NCBI RefSeq assembly: GCF_000143415.4
Contig: NW_003314327.1
Span: forward strand, 520,775-584,774
DNA length: 64,000 bases
Direction of reading: 5' to 3'
DNA from: Selaginella moellendorffii
Taxonomy: Eukaryota; Streptophyta; Lycopodiopsida; Selaginellales; Selaginellaceae
Shown: one piece after another, positions 1 to 12,535 of the stretch
How positions within the stretch are numbered: position 1 is the stretch's first letter
How the letters are laid out: every line of letters starts with the position of its first letter
Position numbers and translations under genes: made by a program
Notes under the pieces: model-generated
Databases searched by the model: none
Told to the model about the DNA's origin: nothing
What the model saw: only the letters and a program-made list of their open reading frames with translations

Positions 1-3000
1 TGTGTGTGATTTCTATGGTGCAGTGTTAACAGATGGTTGGCATGAGAAAGAGCGGTATTGGTCTTGGCAAAGACTTAGACACAAAGAAGAAGTGTCATAG
101 AGGTAGGCTCGTGAAGCCAATGGTGTGGAGACACCAAATGTGCCAAGGTGTGATACCTTGAGGCTATGTTGGTGGGTTCATGAAAACCCTTTGCCAAAGG
201 AATCCTAATGGAAATGGGAATGGCATAGCTTAAGCGGCAAAGCATGCAGTTGGAGTGTGGTGACCCAGATAATGATGGAGGTGTGGAAGCACCAGCAATG
301 AGTTGTAGGACTTGACAACTATGAGGCAACTAAACAAGAGGTGCAAAATAATTGGTTAAACGGGTAGAAGGTAGCTACCCAAGCCTTCTTAATGGCATAG
401 GGAAGTTGGACGTACCCTTATGGGGGATAAGTTGCTTATGTTGCAATATAGTAAATCAATGTCATAAAAGGAAATACTCATTGTCAAGGAAGCCATCATT
501 GGGACACTCGAACACTCTAGAACACTAGGAGGTGGTGTTTGATGTCGCGAGGGTAATAAATAAGGCCCAAGGGACTAAGTCCCTAGCGAATGATGGATAG
601 AAGGTGCTATCCAAATGTCCAAAGGTGGCGGAGACAGGAGAAGACTGTCTACTTGAATTGGACAAAGCCAAAAAGGGAATTTTGGCAAGGCTAGTGATGA
701 GCATGTAAAGGCCCGTAAGCAACAATGTAATCTTGTTGTATGGGATTATAGGGTGAGCATACCTGGATTGAGGAACCACTCCCTAGGCTATCGGGTAGGT
801 TCATCCTTAAGAATACTTTCTAAGGCATGATAGAAAGTGCAAAGTTATCCTCTTGGTTTGGAGGAGAATGACCGAAGGAAAAGTGTAAAGCCAAAAGCAA
901 GAAGTAAGGGGATAGAACTGAACCATAGGAATCGAAGGGCATAACCAAGGTTGGTTATGCCAGCTGGGAGTGGAGAATCAAGTGGGGGCTCGAGGGTGTT
1001 GCCGCTAGCAACCGTGATGCCATGGAGAGTCTAAAATATGGAATTGTCCATGTTAGACTATATGGTAATTGGAAAGCTTGCAAAAAGGGAGGCATTAGCA
1101 AGCTAAGGGACAGAGTTCCTTCAAGGTTCCCAAGGATGATTCTAGGTAGCTTAGTACCTAGAAAGGCCAAGCGTAAATGGTTCAAGGAATGCGTGAAATT
1201 AGAGTGGCGCAGCAGAAGCGTGGTCTTGAAGCTTGCCATGAGACAAGGCTATCAAGGTTAGGGAAGTAGTTCCCGAGTGTTCAAAGAGAGGGCTTTGAAC
1301 GAAAGTCGATGACCAAGGGCTTTCATGCTTGTGTAGGAACCATGTTACAGTGGTCGGAGGACTTGCCAAAGTGAGATTGGCAAGTCATAGTTGAAGGTGA
1401 TAACTTCAAAAAGGGTGGGCCATGGGGCCAAGCATGGAGGAGTCCATGCATGATCACAGACTTGTCAAGTGAGAAGACTTGGCAGTGTGGAGGAACTAGG
1501 TTCCTAAGCTGTGATCTATGGCGCACTTTGAGTATAAGTTGGTGCACCGGCGTGGGGAGTCACGCCAGACATCCTAGGTGATGCCGTCCATAGATGCATA
1601 TACGGAGGTTGGGTTCGAGTCCCAACCCTCTAGTGCTTGGGTTCGAGTCCCAACTCACTAGGGCGTGGTGATGGTTTGGAATATGAGGACACTCATTTTT
1701 CGGTGGTCATGGACTCTCAGTGTGGAGACTGGCTTGGGCACACTGCCAAGCGAGGGATGCCTCGGAGTCGTGATGCACGGTTAGATTGCTTAGTGTGGCT
1801 CAGCATATCTAACTTGAACACTTTGGTGCAAGTGGCACCAAGGATGTGGTGAATGAGATGGGGACACCTAGTCTTAGTTGCTATGGACCCTTGGCCGGAA
1901 GGGTTGGCTTGGGCGCACCGCCAAGTGTGGGGGATGCCCCCGGGGTTGTAGTTAACAAATTAAAGGTCTGGAAGACCTAGTACCTATTGGCAAACCTGTT
2001 AAGGTGCCGAGGTGAAATCACTAGGTGATCTTGTGGCTAAATAAGGACAAGGTCCTTGTTTGGGCTAAGGAATAAGGTTTCTAGTTCAAAGTGTTGATTT
2101 GAACTATTGATGATGATGTGGCTTGGTCAAGGTGACCAAGTGGGAAAAGCACCTTAGGGAAATGAGCTATGTCATTGCGATGGCATAGTGTGTCCAAGGA
2201 AAGTAGTCTCTAAAGAGACCCATGGGAGGGTCACAAAGTTGGGCCGTGGATAGAGCTTATAGCAGAAGATGCTAAAGAGACTTACTAGGGGTGAACACCC
2301 TAGTCTTGGCAAGCAGAGCCTTTGCTATGGAATCAAAAGAATACATCAAGGAGGGAGGTAGAGATTCGGTGTTGCTTGGTGCAACAATCAACGGATAGGA
2401 GCAAAAGATGAGTGGCCAAGATAGGGCCGTGGAATCCTTTGGAAGGAATCCAAGTGGCGAAGTTAGGCGAGGAACACTAATGTGTTGGACGCTAACAAAT
2501 TGCAGGAAAGGAAGTGTGTTTCCAAGGATGGATTCCGAATTGCTCCGATTTGGCGAAAGGGGAAGCTCCAAGGGAGGGAGCGGGTGGCACGAAATAGAAA
2601 AGAGGATGATGGTGCCCTCGAGTAGAGAACTTCCTAAGATGGGAAGTGGAGTTGCACAAAAGGTGCAAGGCAAGGTGTCGGAGACACTTAAGAAATTGAC
2701 TCCAAGAAGTTAAAATTCAAAGTTCCAAAGTGCAAAGGTTATATCAATGGGAACTAAGACCACTCGAGAATGAGTAGTGGGAATTGAGTTAAAGAAGATG
2801 TCTCTAACAGGTTTAGTGAGAACTGAACCAATAAAAGGGAGCAAACCACCCCAAGTGGTTGAATAAGTCTCTATGTTGGAAAGACTATGCTCCTTAGAGG
2901 ATGGGCAAGGCATAGTGAGCCTTTGGTGTCAAACCATTGACGAATATGGAGAAGGCATGATGAGCCTTCAATGTCAAACTATTGACAAATATTGGCTAGG

Positions 3001-3265
3001 TGGCAAGGATGGAAATGATAACACATGTGGGTGTTACTTTATAAAATAGTTTATCGTTCCATGAAGACATCGAACTTCATCTATGGGTGGTGGAGTTGTG
3101 AGACACAAAATCCCTAGGCCCCAAAGTGGAGCCGGAAAGGGTGCCACGTGGTAGTAGCCGAAGCGAAAGCCAAACGAGCATAACACGTTTGGACTAAAAG
3201 CTCCGACTTGGAAGGTCGAGAGTGGGAGTGGAACTCCCAACAAAGTGCTCGAGGAGCAAGCACGA
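1..3265 (+). repeat. Dispersed repeat module A, copy 1
   Basis: This stretch has no credible gene. It is found again, inverted, at about 9,475-11,755 and, partially, in direct orientation at about 51,975-53,560. Matching landmarks include the 'gcttccacacctccatcatt' text (inverted) and the 'tttagactctctatggcat' text (10,739; inverted at about 1,022). About 930 bases (2,012-2,945) are missing from the inverted copy. The short ORFs in it are not shared between copies and look random. It probably belongs to the non-coding part of a large LTR element, and the left end runs off the window. Confidence 0.75.
1612..1662 (+). other. Two tandem tRNA T-arm-like / pol III B-box-like motifs
   Basis: Two copies of GGGTTCGAGTCCCAA occur about 27 bases apart. 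Each can form a 5-bp stem TTGGG/CCCAA around a 7-base TTCGAGT loop, the form of a tRNA T-arm and an RNA polymerase III B box. No acceptor stem, anticodon arm or A box was seen upstream, so this is not a tRNA gene. The inverted module at about 10,105-10,170 keeps both in decayed form. Confidence 0.4.
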
Positions 3266-3286
3266 GACAACCAATAAGCAAAGTGT

Positions 3287-4050
3287 AAGCCACAAATTTT
3301 TCCTTTCCAATTTGCCAGCTTACCTCGTCTATCCGTCCAACACTGCCTTGGCTTTTGCTAAGTTCCCTTGCCAAGGTTCTCGCCTATGGTACCAGCTCCT
3401 ACTTGGTTTCAGCTACTCACTGCACGAGCAACGGAGTGTTAGCCATCCTTCCACGGATTCCCAAATCACTCCCAATCCCCCTCCCCGGGTTAGACTGGAC
3501 TTAAGGTTCGGCTACACTCCCCGCAAGCACAAGCAGCCAAGCACACCAAGCTTCCAGGTTCCTAACATCCCTTGGTACCACAAGACTTGATCATGGGACC
3601 CTCTAAATCCCAAGTCTTGAGTGCAACACTTGCTTCGGGACGCCGGGGCGAAACACCGTGGCCTAACGGCCCGGTATGGGTACCTCTCGCCCCCCACTTC
3701 CATCCCGAAGGAAGGCCCAAGCCCCTAGAAAGGGCGAGGACCAATGAGCCGCATGGTACTCAAGTGGGGCACCACTCCACATGAGCCGGGAGCACCGCAA
3801 TCGGTTTCCCTTTCGGGAGTGGGAGCTGCTCTTGAGCATTTCCTTGGATGGCCCCTCCGGCACCAGCCAAGTCCATGCTCACTCCCACCCAAGGCCCCTT
3901 AGTCCCAGTCCCAACCTCAAGTCGGTTTGGAAGCCCAACTGGAGAGTCCCTTCAAAACTGGTTCCTGGACCTCACTATCCCTACTATACTTTTGGAACCC
4001 CCTGCAGCCCCCCCCCCCTGGGGGACGCACGCTTTGGGCTTTCACCCCTT
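3287..4050 (+). repeat. LTR-like module C, copy 1
   Basis: It begins TGTAAGCCACAAATTTTTCC and runs to CTATACTTTTGGAACCCCCT and a poly-C tract. Related copies lie at 16,615-17,352 (direct), 11,925-12,345 (3' part), 49,595-50,335 (inverted) and a decayed one at 58,415-58,745. The copy at 16,615 abuts a primer-binding site, so the module is an LTR, read toward lower coordinates in that element. Confidence 0.7.
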
Positions 4051-4059
4051 GACCCGTAT

Positions 4060-4912
4060 TAGTATTTGGACTTAGTCTCTGGCTCGATCTCGGATCCGAT
4101 TTCGGATCCGACTTCGGATTTGGTCTCGGACTCGATCGCGGACTCGATCTCGGACCCGATCTCGGGCCCGACCTCGGACTCGACTTCGGACTCGGTCTCA
4201 GACCCGATTTTGGATCTCGGACTCCGTCTCGAACTCGGTCTCGAACTCGGACTCGAACTCGGTCCCCGAGTCGGTCTTGGACTCGATTCTGGACTCTATC
4301 TCGAACTCGGTCCTAGAGTCGGTCTTGGACTCGATCTTTGACTTGGTCCCATCCGATGAACTCTTTGTCATTTTGGTCATGCTTTCGGGGTTCCCTTAGC
4401 CTACGACACCTCGGCGAGTTGGTTCCTTACACAAAGCTCCAAAAAGGGACCCAAAAAGGACCAACACATGACACGTGGAAGTATCTGAGATGGAGTCCGA
4501 GGCGGACCCAAGTTGGAGTCCGAGATGGACCCGAAGTGGAGTCCGAGATGGACTTGAAGTGGAGTCCGATATGGAGTCCGAAGTGGAGTCCCAGATGGAG
4601 TCCGATATGGAGTCCGAGATGGACCCGAAGTGGAGTCCGATATGGAGTCTGATATGGAGTCCGAGATGGAGTCCGAGATGGACCCGAAGTGGAGTCTGAT
4701 ATGGAGTCCGAGATGGAGTCCGAGATGGACCCAAGAAGGAGTCCGAGATGGACCCGAGATGGAGTCCGAGATGGACCCGAGATGGAGTCCGAGATGGACC
4801 CGAGATGGAGTCCGAGATGGACCCGAGATGGAGTCCGAGATGGACCCAGATGGAGTCCGAGATGGACCCGAGATGGAGTCCGAGATGGAGTCCGAGATGG
4901 AACCGAGACCGG

Positions 4913-4943
<31 letters not shown>

Positions 4944-5000
4944 TCCGAGTCCGAATCCGGGACTGAGACCGAGTCCGAGTCCGAATACTAATACAGGCAG
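4060..5000. repeat. Minisatellite of TCGGACTCG / GAGTCCGAGATGGACCC units in inverted halves
   Basis: From 4,070 to 4,360 the plus strand reads variants of 'tcggactcgatctcggaccc'. From about 4,480 to 4,990 it reads the complementary theme 'gagtccgagatggacccgag', ending in a CCGAGA hexamer run. Long open frames cross it on both strands, including 289 codons on the minus strand, but they are simply Ser/Arg/Asp/Glu-rich translations of the repeat. The halves are bracketed by inverted copies of the 'ggaaccccctgcagcc' LTR text near 3,990 and 5,055. Degenerate relatives occur at 12,385-12,530, 17,530-17,680, 53,650-53,800 and 55,020-55,280. Confidence 0.85.
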
Positions 5001-5035
5001 TTGGGTGAAAGCCCAAAGCGATCATCCCCCAGGGG

Positions 5036-5965
5036 GGTGGGGCTGCGGGGGGTTCCAAAAGTATAGTAGGGAGAGTGTGGGGGTTGGAGCCCAATGGAGC
5101 CAGTTTGGCCCAGAAAGGCCAGACCCAATGTTGGGTGATGAGCTGACCACTGGGAAGTCCAAGACTAGAGTGAATATGGTCCGACAAGCGAGGTAGCTTG
5201 GTAAAGTGTTCAAGAGCCGGCTCTAGTTCCCCCGGGAGATCAACTGGCCGATACTCCCAGTCCAAGTGTGGGTGGCACTACCTACTTGGATACCAGACGT
5301 GGCTCAACGGAACCTTGCTCTAAGCCCATGGCTAGAGCACCCAAGGGCGGAAGGTGGGGAGAGTACCCAGGTGGCTCGCGTAAGGCCACGGTGTTCCGAA
5401 ATGTTGTCCCAAAGGCCCAGACTGTGGAAAGGAAGAGGAGCAGTCCTCTGGGGTAGTGACCAAGGACACAGTTGTGTGGTGAGGAAGTCCTAGAGGACCG
5501 TGGGACTTAGTGGTCGGGCTTGTGGGCCTCGATCCAGTGGCAGTGTTGGCAAACACGGCCAGGGGCAGAAAGGGACTTAGTGGGGACTGATAGAGGGATA
5601 TTGGGGAAGGCTATTCCCCTTGTCGGTGGGCATCCTAAGGATGCTACGGAGTGGATCTGAGATGACCACTCATGGATGGTTTGCCTAGTCTTGGAGAGCC
5701 AAGACTGTGATACAAGTGGTATTGGACTACCAGTGTGGCAAAGGTGATTGGGCATGGCCTTAGTGTAACAGGCTGCCATGTCGGTGGTACTTTTGAGTGT
5801 TGGTCATGGGATCGGACACGTGGAGCACTTGGACCAAGTGCAAATGTTGAGTGGCATGGATGCCATTCTCGGGGCTAGCAAGTCCCAAGTCCTGAAATGG
5901 ACTTATGGAGGTTGTGATTGAGACTCCTCCAAGTGGTCAAAGGTGTGGTTAAGTGACTAAAGTAG
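5036..5965 (+). repeat. Dispersed repeat module B, copy 1
   Basis: Shared with 17,690-18,660 (direct), 53,940-54,920 (inverted) and the end at about 55,480-55,840. Landmarks are 'gtgtgggtggcactacctac' near 5,268 and 'ggttaagtgactaaagtaga' just before the pol relic. No gene is visible. It directly abuts the pol relic at 5,967 and replaces the gag expected there. Confidence 0.65.
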
Positions 5966-5966
5966 A

Positions 5967-8900
5967 ATGGAAAATTTAGTCGCCTATAATGAGGTGGACC
6001 TGGTTGTGCATGTGGGCGATCTCGAGTTTGAGTTGCAGTCGTTGCGGGTGGTGCCGAGTCAAGCTTTTAACTTCATTCTTGGTATGGATTGGTTGCAGCG
6101 CAATCATGCCAAGTGTGACTTTGAGGCTTCTCCCCCTTGTCTCATACTTCCTTATGTTTCATCCATTCCTCTCACTTCCGTACCTCTTCATCCCTCTACT
6201 TCTACCTTTGCTTCCATTACTTTTGTTCCCCCACTCTTTCCTTCTGTGTTTCCATCTTGTTCTGTTTTTCCCTTTTCTGATCCCTCCGACGATCTTTGTG
6301 TTGCAGCAGTTGACCGGCTCATGAAGGAGTATTCTGATCTCTTTGAATTTGACCTATCGTCTGGGGCCAAGATTGCCACATGTCATCCGATTCCAACCGG
6401 GGATGCTCGTCCAATCAAGGTTCATGTTCGTCGTCGGTCACCTAAGGAGATCAAGATTTTACGAGCAAACGTCAAGGAAATGCTGAAGAAGGGTGTTATT
6501 CAGAAGTCACGGAGTCCTTGGGCATATGAACGTCATCTTGTGACGAAGCCTGATGGGAGTATTCGTTTCTGCATCGACTATCGTCCGTTAAACGAAGTGA
6601 CGATCCCAGATGTGTATCCTCTTCCTCACACTGCTAATCTCTTGGATCGTCTGGGGCGAAGTTGTTGGTTCACCAAGCTAGATCTTGCTTCTGGGTATTG
6701 GCAAGTACCGATGGCCGAAGAAGATATTCCTAAGACTGCTTTTCGTACACCATTTGGTTTGTACTAGTTCTTGGTGATGCCGTTTGGTTTGAACAATGCT
6801 CCAGCAACTTTCCAGCGGATGATGGACGAGGTTCTTTGCGATATGCCGGAGGTGACTGCTGACTTCATTGATGATGTTTTGATCCACTCGGAGGGGACGT
6901 GGGAGGAGCACGTTCGTGATGTTTGTAAAGTGTTGGATCGGCTACGCGACGTTGGTTTAAAACTGAAGTGGTCAAAGTGCGTGTTTGGGTCCAAGGACAC
7001 AACTTATCTTGGGTACCGTATTTCTCGTGAGGGTTTGCAAGTTGATCCTAATAAACTTGTGGCTGTTCTAAAGTTCCCTACTCCGAAGTGTGTGAATGAT
7101 GTACAACGCTTTTTGGGTAAGGTGCAGTATCTTGGTCGTTTTGTGGATCATCTTTCCGATCGCACTACACCATTGCGAGTGTTGCTGAAGTCATCAACGT
7201 CATCTTTCATCTGGTCTCCGGATTGTGAGCGGGCGTTCGTGGATCTCAAAGAGCTATTGACAACTCCTCTGGTTTTGGCATATCCTGACTACACTGGACC
7301 CTTTATTTTGCAGGTGGATGTTTTTGACATTGGTTTTGGAGGAGTGTTGATGCAAGAAAGCTCGAGTGTGCCTGGTTAACGCCATCCCATTGCGTATATA
7401 AGCTGTACATTACAACCAGCGGAGATGAACTACTCCACTACAGAGAAGGAGTGTTTAGCAGCAATCTGGGGTTTCGAGAAACTTCATGCATATCTACATG
7501 GTTCTCGGACGGTACTTGAAGGTGACCATGCTGCTGTTCCTTCATTATTGAAGCGGAAGAACCTGGTTGGTCGTACGGCTCGATGGGCTTTGAAGCTTCA
7601 AATATATGATTTCGATGTTCATCGCCCAGGGAGTTTTATGGCTGATGCTGATGCCCTTTCTCGAGCTCCTCTTCCTTCTCCACTCACTTCTCATGTTTCT
7701 GACGAACATGTTGTTCCAGCATCTGTGGATTTTCTAGATGAGGATTCTATGCCGTCGGCGGTTGCTGTCCTTGACGTTCAGTGTCCATAAGGTGTAGAGC
7801 AAGATCTACCTTCTCTTGATGAGGTTCGCGAGGCTCAAAAGATTGAGCCGTAGATTCGAAGGCTTCGAGATGGGTTTGAGAATCCTGCATCACTTGCTGA
7901 TGACTTGCCTTTCCGGCATTTACATTCTCAATATTGCCTTAAAGATGGCCTTCTTTATTTTGTGGGGACGAATCCTAATGATCATTTACTGTTGGTGGTG
8001 CCTTCGGTGTTTATTCTGCGGTTTCTCCATGCCTACCATGATTCTCCTATTCTAGGTGGGCATATGGGACACCGTTATGTCACCGAGAAGCTGCGCAGGT
8101 TTTTCTATTGGCCAGAGATGCGACGTGATATTATCCGGTATGTGCGTAGCTGCATTTGGTGCCAAGCTTATAATACTCCTCCTCGTGCTGCGGAAGGACG
8201 GTTGGAGTCAATTGCGGTTTCCCGTCCATTTGAGTTAGTGGCGTTTGATCTTATGGGACCTTTTCCACGGTCGATTGCTGGTAATGAGTATGTTATTATT
8301 GCTTTTGACTACTTGACTCATTGGGTGGAAGTTGGTGCTCTTGCTAGCGCCTCTGCAACTGCTGTTGGATACTTCCTCCTCAATCGAGTGGTGTTCCAGC
8401 ATTTTTGTCCAGAGTGGATTCTTTCGGATAATGGTCCCGCATTTATGGCTAAGGCATTTTATGTTTTGACGTCTCGATTGGGGATATGCCACACTTTCAC
8501 GAGTGCTTATCATCCACAATCAGATGGTCTGGTGGAACGGCTTGTTTGGACATTCAAAGGGATGATTGCGAAGTATGTGAACTTTCAACATTCGGATTGG
8601 GATGGTTATTTGCCGTCTCTTTGGTATGCATATGTTACAGGGGTGCAGAGTTCTGTTGATGCTTCACCATATAAACTCCTATATGGTCATGATCTAATAT
8701 TACCAACGAAGTTGGGTTTACCTTCACGATTGCCACGAGCTGCCGACGCTAAATCATGGGATCAGTATTTCACAAGCATTCTTCCACTTGTCCAAGCAGA
8801 GTCTGCCGAACACTTAGGCTGCGTACAAGTGGGACAACAACGGCGCTACAACTCTCATCATCGTCCACCTGCGGAGTACAAAGTAGATGATTTGGTGTTA

Positions 8901-9170
8901 GTCCGTTTTCCCTATCTTACGGTACGTGGTTTATCTAAGGGGCTTCTTGCACAATGGAAAGGACCGTATCAGGTGTTGCGGCAAGTTGGACCACAAGTTT
9001 ATGAGGTTCGGCATGACGTTTAGCAAGCCGATCCTCCAGAGATTGTGCATGTGCAGCGGCTGAAACGCTTCGTACAAAGGGATCATGAGGAGTTAATACC
9101 ACCTACAGATCCACCGATGCCTCCTCCTGACGTTCCTCCGGATCCCGGCCCATCTTCAAGAGAACCCTGA
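5967..9170 (+). pseudogene. pol: Ty3/gypsy pol relic (protease end, RT, RNase H, integrase)
   Basis: One reading frame crosses the whole region, interrupted only by stop codons at 6,765, 7,377, 7,788, 7,851 and 9,021, with no frameshift. In order: the end of an aspartic protease (ILGMDW, about 6,080), reverse transcriptase with RFCIDYRPLN, a stop in place of Gln in Y-Q-FLVMPFGL, and FIDD as the catalytic box (about 6,870), RNase H (STTEKECLAAIWGFEKL, about 7,430), an integrase HHCC finger (GHMGH...CIWC), then the integrase core with D in FDLMGP, D in SDNGPAF and E in GLVERL. A GPY/F motif (WKGPYQVL) lies near 8,960; no chromodomain was seen. RNase H has DVFD where DASD-like is usual. Gag is missing. 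The enzymes would copy and insert the element, but the copy is dead. Confidence 0.93.
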
Positions 9171-9187
9171 TGGTCTTCCATTATCCC

Positions 9188-9385
9188 GAGAGGAGGGGAT
9201 GATGTGAGGGCCAAGTGTACGGTTACGATGCTATTAGCGTAGTGGGATTTTGGTAGCCGTCGGATTGGTTTCAATTTGGACCACTCGCTTCTGTATATAA
9301 GCTAGGGTTTTTGGGCTATATTCCCTTTCCATATTCCAAGCACTCACATTGGTAGAGGTGAGGGGCACCTTTGATTGTCCCTAAA
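9188..9385 (+). repeat. Polypurine tract and start of the 3' LTR of the plus-strand gypsy element
   Basis: The purine-rich GAGAGGAGGGGA (9,188-9,199) is followed by TGATGTGAGGGCC, the expected start of a 3' LTR. A TATATAA box lies at 9,294-9,300. The LTR is cut off near 9,385 by repeat material shared with 3,110-3,265 (inverted). Confidence 0.6.
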
Positions 9386-9474
9386 GAGTGCTTGGATTTG
9401 GGACTCTTCCACGTGTCATGTGTTGGTCCTTTTGGGTTCCTTTTTGGAGCCTCGCTTATTGTTCGTTCCTTGAG

Positions 9475-11755
9475 CACTCTGTTGGGAGTTCCACTCCCGC
9501 TCTCAACCTTTCAAGTCGGAGCCTTTTAGTCCAAATGTGTTACGCTTGTTTGGCTTTTGCTTCGGCCATTACCACGTGGCCTTTCGGCTCCACTTTGGGG
9601 CTTAGGGATTTGTGTCTCACAACTTCACCACCCATAGACGAAATTTGATGTCCTCATCGAACGGTAAACCCTTTTACAAAGTAACACCCGCAAGTATTAC
9701 CATTTCCATCCTTGGCACCCAGCCAATAGTTGTCTATGGTTTGACCCCGTCATTTTGACCCCTTAACAGGTCTACCAATAGGAACTAAGTCTTCCAGACC
9801 CTTTTAAATTGTTGACTATGACCCCGGGGGCATCCCCCACACTTGGGGGTGCGCCCAAGCCAGCCCTTTCGGCCAAGGATCCATAGCAACTGAGACTAGG
9901 TGTCCCCATCTCGTTCACCATGTCCTTGGTGCCTTTTGCACCAAAGTGTTCAAGTTAGATATGCCGAGCTTTCACTCTAAGCAATCTAACCGTGCATCAC
10001 GACTCCGAGGCATCCCTCGCTTGGCGGTGTGCCCAAACCAGTCTTCTCATTGAGAGTCCATGACCACTGAAAAATGAGTGTCCTCATATTCCAAACTATC
10101 ACCATGCCCTAGTGATTTGGGACTCGAACCCAAGCACTAGAGGGTTGGGACTTGAACCCAACCTCCGTATATGCATCTACGGATGGCATCGCACAGGATG
10201 CCTGGCATGACTCCCCACGCCGGTGCACCAACATGTACTTAAAGTGCGCTATAGATCACAGCTTAGGAACCTAGTTCTTCCGCATTGCCAAGTCCTCTCG
10301 CTTGATAAGTCTGTGATCATGCATGGACTCCTCCATGCTCGGCCCCATGGGCCACCCTTTTTGAAGTTAGTACCTTCAACTAGGGGATTTGTTCCCCCTG
10401 ACTTGCCAATCTCATTTAGCAAGTCATTCGGCCACCGTAACATGGTTCATGCATAAGCGTGAAAGTCCTTAACCATTGACTTTTGTTCAAAGCCCTCTCT
10501 TTGAACACTCGGGAACTACTTCCCCAATCTTGATACCCTCGTTTCATGGCAAGCTTCAAGACTACGCTTCTACTGCGCCACTTTGATTTCGAGCATTTTA
10601 TGAACCATTTACACTTGGCTAACTAGGTACTTATCTACCTAGGGGAACGTTCAAGGAACTTTGTTCCTTGGCTTGTTAAGGCCTCTCATTTCGCAAGTTT
10701 ACCAATTACTATATAGTCTAACATGGACAATCCCATGCTTTAGACTCTCTATGGCATCCCGGTCACTAGTAACAACATGCTTAAGCACCCACTTGATTCT
10801 CCACTCCCAACTTGCATAACCACTTTTGGTCATGCCTGTCAATTCCTATGGTTCGGTTCTATCCCTATATTACTTGCCTTTTGGCCTTATACATTTCCTT
10901 CAGTTATTCTCCTCCAGACTAGGAAGATAGCTTTGCACTTTCTACCATGCCTTAGCAAGTATTCATAGGGATGAACCTACCCAACAGCCTAGGGAGTGGT
11001 TCCTCAATCTGGGTTTGCTCACCTTGTAATCCCACACACTAGGATCACTGTTGCTACTTATGGGCTTTTATATGCCCATCACTAGCCTTGCCAAAATCTT
11101 TCTTTGGCTTTGTCCAATTTGGGTAGACGGACTTCTCATATCTCCACAATCTTGGACATTTAGATAGCACCTTTTATCCTTCATTCACTAGGGTTTTTGT
11201 CCCTTGGGCATTATTCATTGCCCTCATGACACCAAATACCCCCTTCTGGTGTTTTAGAGTGTTTGGGTGTCCCAATGATAGCCTCTCTGACAATGAGCAT
11301 TCCCTTTTTGACATTGACTTACTATGTCGCAATATAAGCAATTTATCCCTTATAAGGGTATATCGAACTTCCTTATCCCAATAAGAAGTCTTAGGTAGTT
11401 GCCTTCTACCAGTTTATGAATTTTTTGCACCTTTTGCTTAGTTGCCTCCTAGTTGTCAAGTCTTACAACTCATTACTAGTGCTTCCACACCTCCATCATT
11501 ATCTGGGTCACCACACTCTAACTGCATGCCTTCCAGCTTAGACTATATTATTCCCATTTCCATTGGGATTCCTTTGGAAGAGGTTTTCATGAACCCACCA
11601 GTTTGACCTCAAGGTAGCACGCTTTGGCACCTTCGGTGTCTCCACACCATCGGCTCCATGAGCCTACCTTTATGACACTTCTTACTTGTATCTAGGTATT
11701 TTTGCCAAGACCAATATGGTTGTCTTTTAGGCCAATTATCCATTAGCACTGCACC
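9475..11755 (-). repeat. Dispersed repeat module A, inverted copy 2
   Basis: Reverse complement of 1-3,265 with the equivalent of 2,012-2,945 missing. It starts with 'gggagttccactcccgctct' and runs to 'gcactgcaccatagag'. With copy 1 it brackets the gypsy pol relic at 5,967-9,170 as a very large inverted repeat. No gene is supported in it, and the window's left edge truncates the partner. Confidence 0.75.
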
Positions 11756-11924
11756 ATAGAGTTCATGCACAACTTTGTGTCAAAGTTGTTTTCTTTCGGG
11801 AAACTCTTTCCCACTACTTTAGCATGGCACCTTCTGCCATCAATGAGATACATACTACTCTCATGCTTGAATCTCAAGATCCTCCCCATCCAAATCCACA
11901 CACACACACCATGACCTTCTAAAT
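11756..11924. other. Short unassigned stretch
   Basis: Non-coding sequence between module A and the LTR copy at 11,925. It may continue module A beyond what the window shows of copy 1. No feature was recognised. Confidence 0.3.
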
Positions 11925-12535
11925 CCCAAGTTTTGGGTGCAACACTTTCTTCGGGACGCCAGGGTGAAACACTGTGGCCTAATGGCTTGGTATGGGTACC
12001 TCTACCCCCCCTCTTCCGTCTCAAAGGGAAGGCCCAAACCCCTAGGTAGGGTGAAGACCAATAAGCCGCAAGGTACTCAAATGGGACACCACTCCACATG
12101 AGCCGGGAGCACTGCAGTCGGTTTCCCTTTCGGGAGTGGGAGCTGCTCTTGAGCACTTCATTGGGTGGCCCCTCCGGCACCACCCGAGTCCATGCTCACT
12201 CCCACCCAAGGCCCCTCGGCTCCAGTCTCAACCTCAAGTCAATTTGGAAGCACCACTGAAGAGTTCTTTCAAGACTGGTTCCTAGATCTCACTATCCCTA
12301 CTATACTTTTGGAACCCCCTGCAGCCCCCCCCCCCCCCCCCACCTTGGCCTTGGGAGACGCACGCTTTGGGCTTTCACCCCTTGACTTGTATTAGTACTC
12401 GAACTTGGTCTCGAATTCAGTCTCGGACTCGATCTTGGACTCGATCTTGGACCCGATTTCAAACTCAACCTCGGACTCAGTCTCAGACCTGATCTCGGAT
12501 CTCAGACTCTGTCTCGAACTCGGTCTTATATGGAG
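11925..12535 (-). repeat. 3' LTR (partial) of the minus-strand gypsy element
   Basis: Bases 11,925-12,345 match 16,930-17,350, including 'ctatacttttggaacccc', followed by a 14-base C run (about 12,326-12,340) and a short TCGGACTCG minisatellite. The integrase end of the same element begins right after, near 12,520, on the minus strand. The LTR is truncated relative to the 5' copy. Confidence 0.6.

Noticed and set aside
1612-1662. tRNA gene
   Set aside because: Only T-arm-like parts are present; no acceptor, D or anticodon arms.
2272-2673. 133-codon minus-strand ORF
   Set aside because: It falls in module A sequence and is broken in the copy at 51,975-53,560. No domain is visible.
4396-5265. 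289-codon open frame on the minus strand
   Set aside because: It is the translation of a GAGTCCGAG minisatellite (Arg/Ser/Thr and HLGLHLGS repeats) plus LTR text. Equal-length frames run on the other strand.
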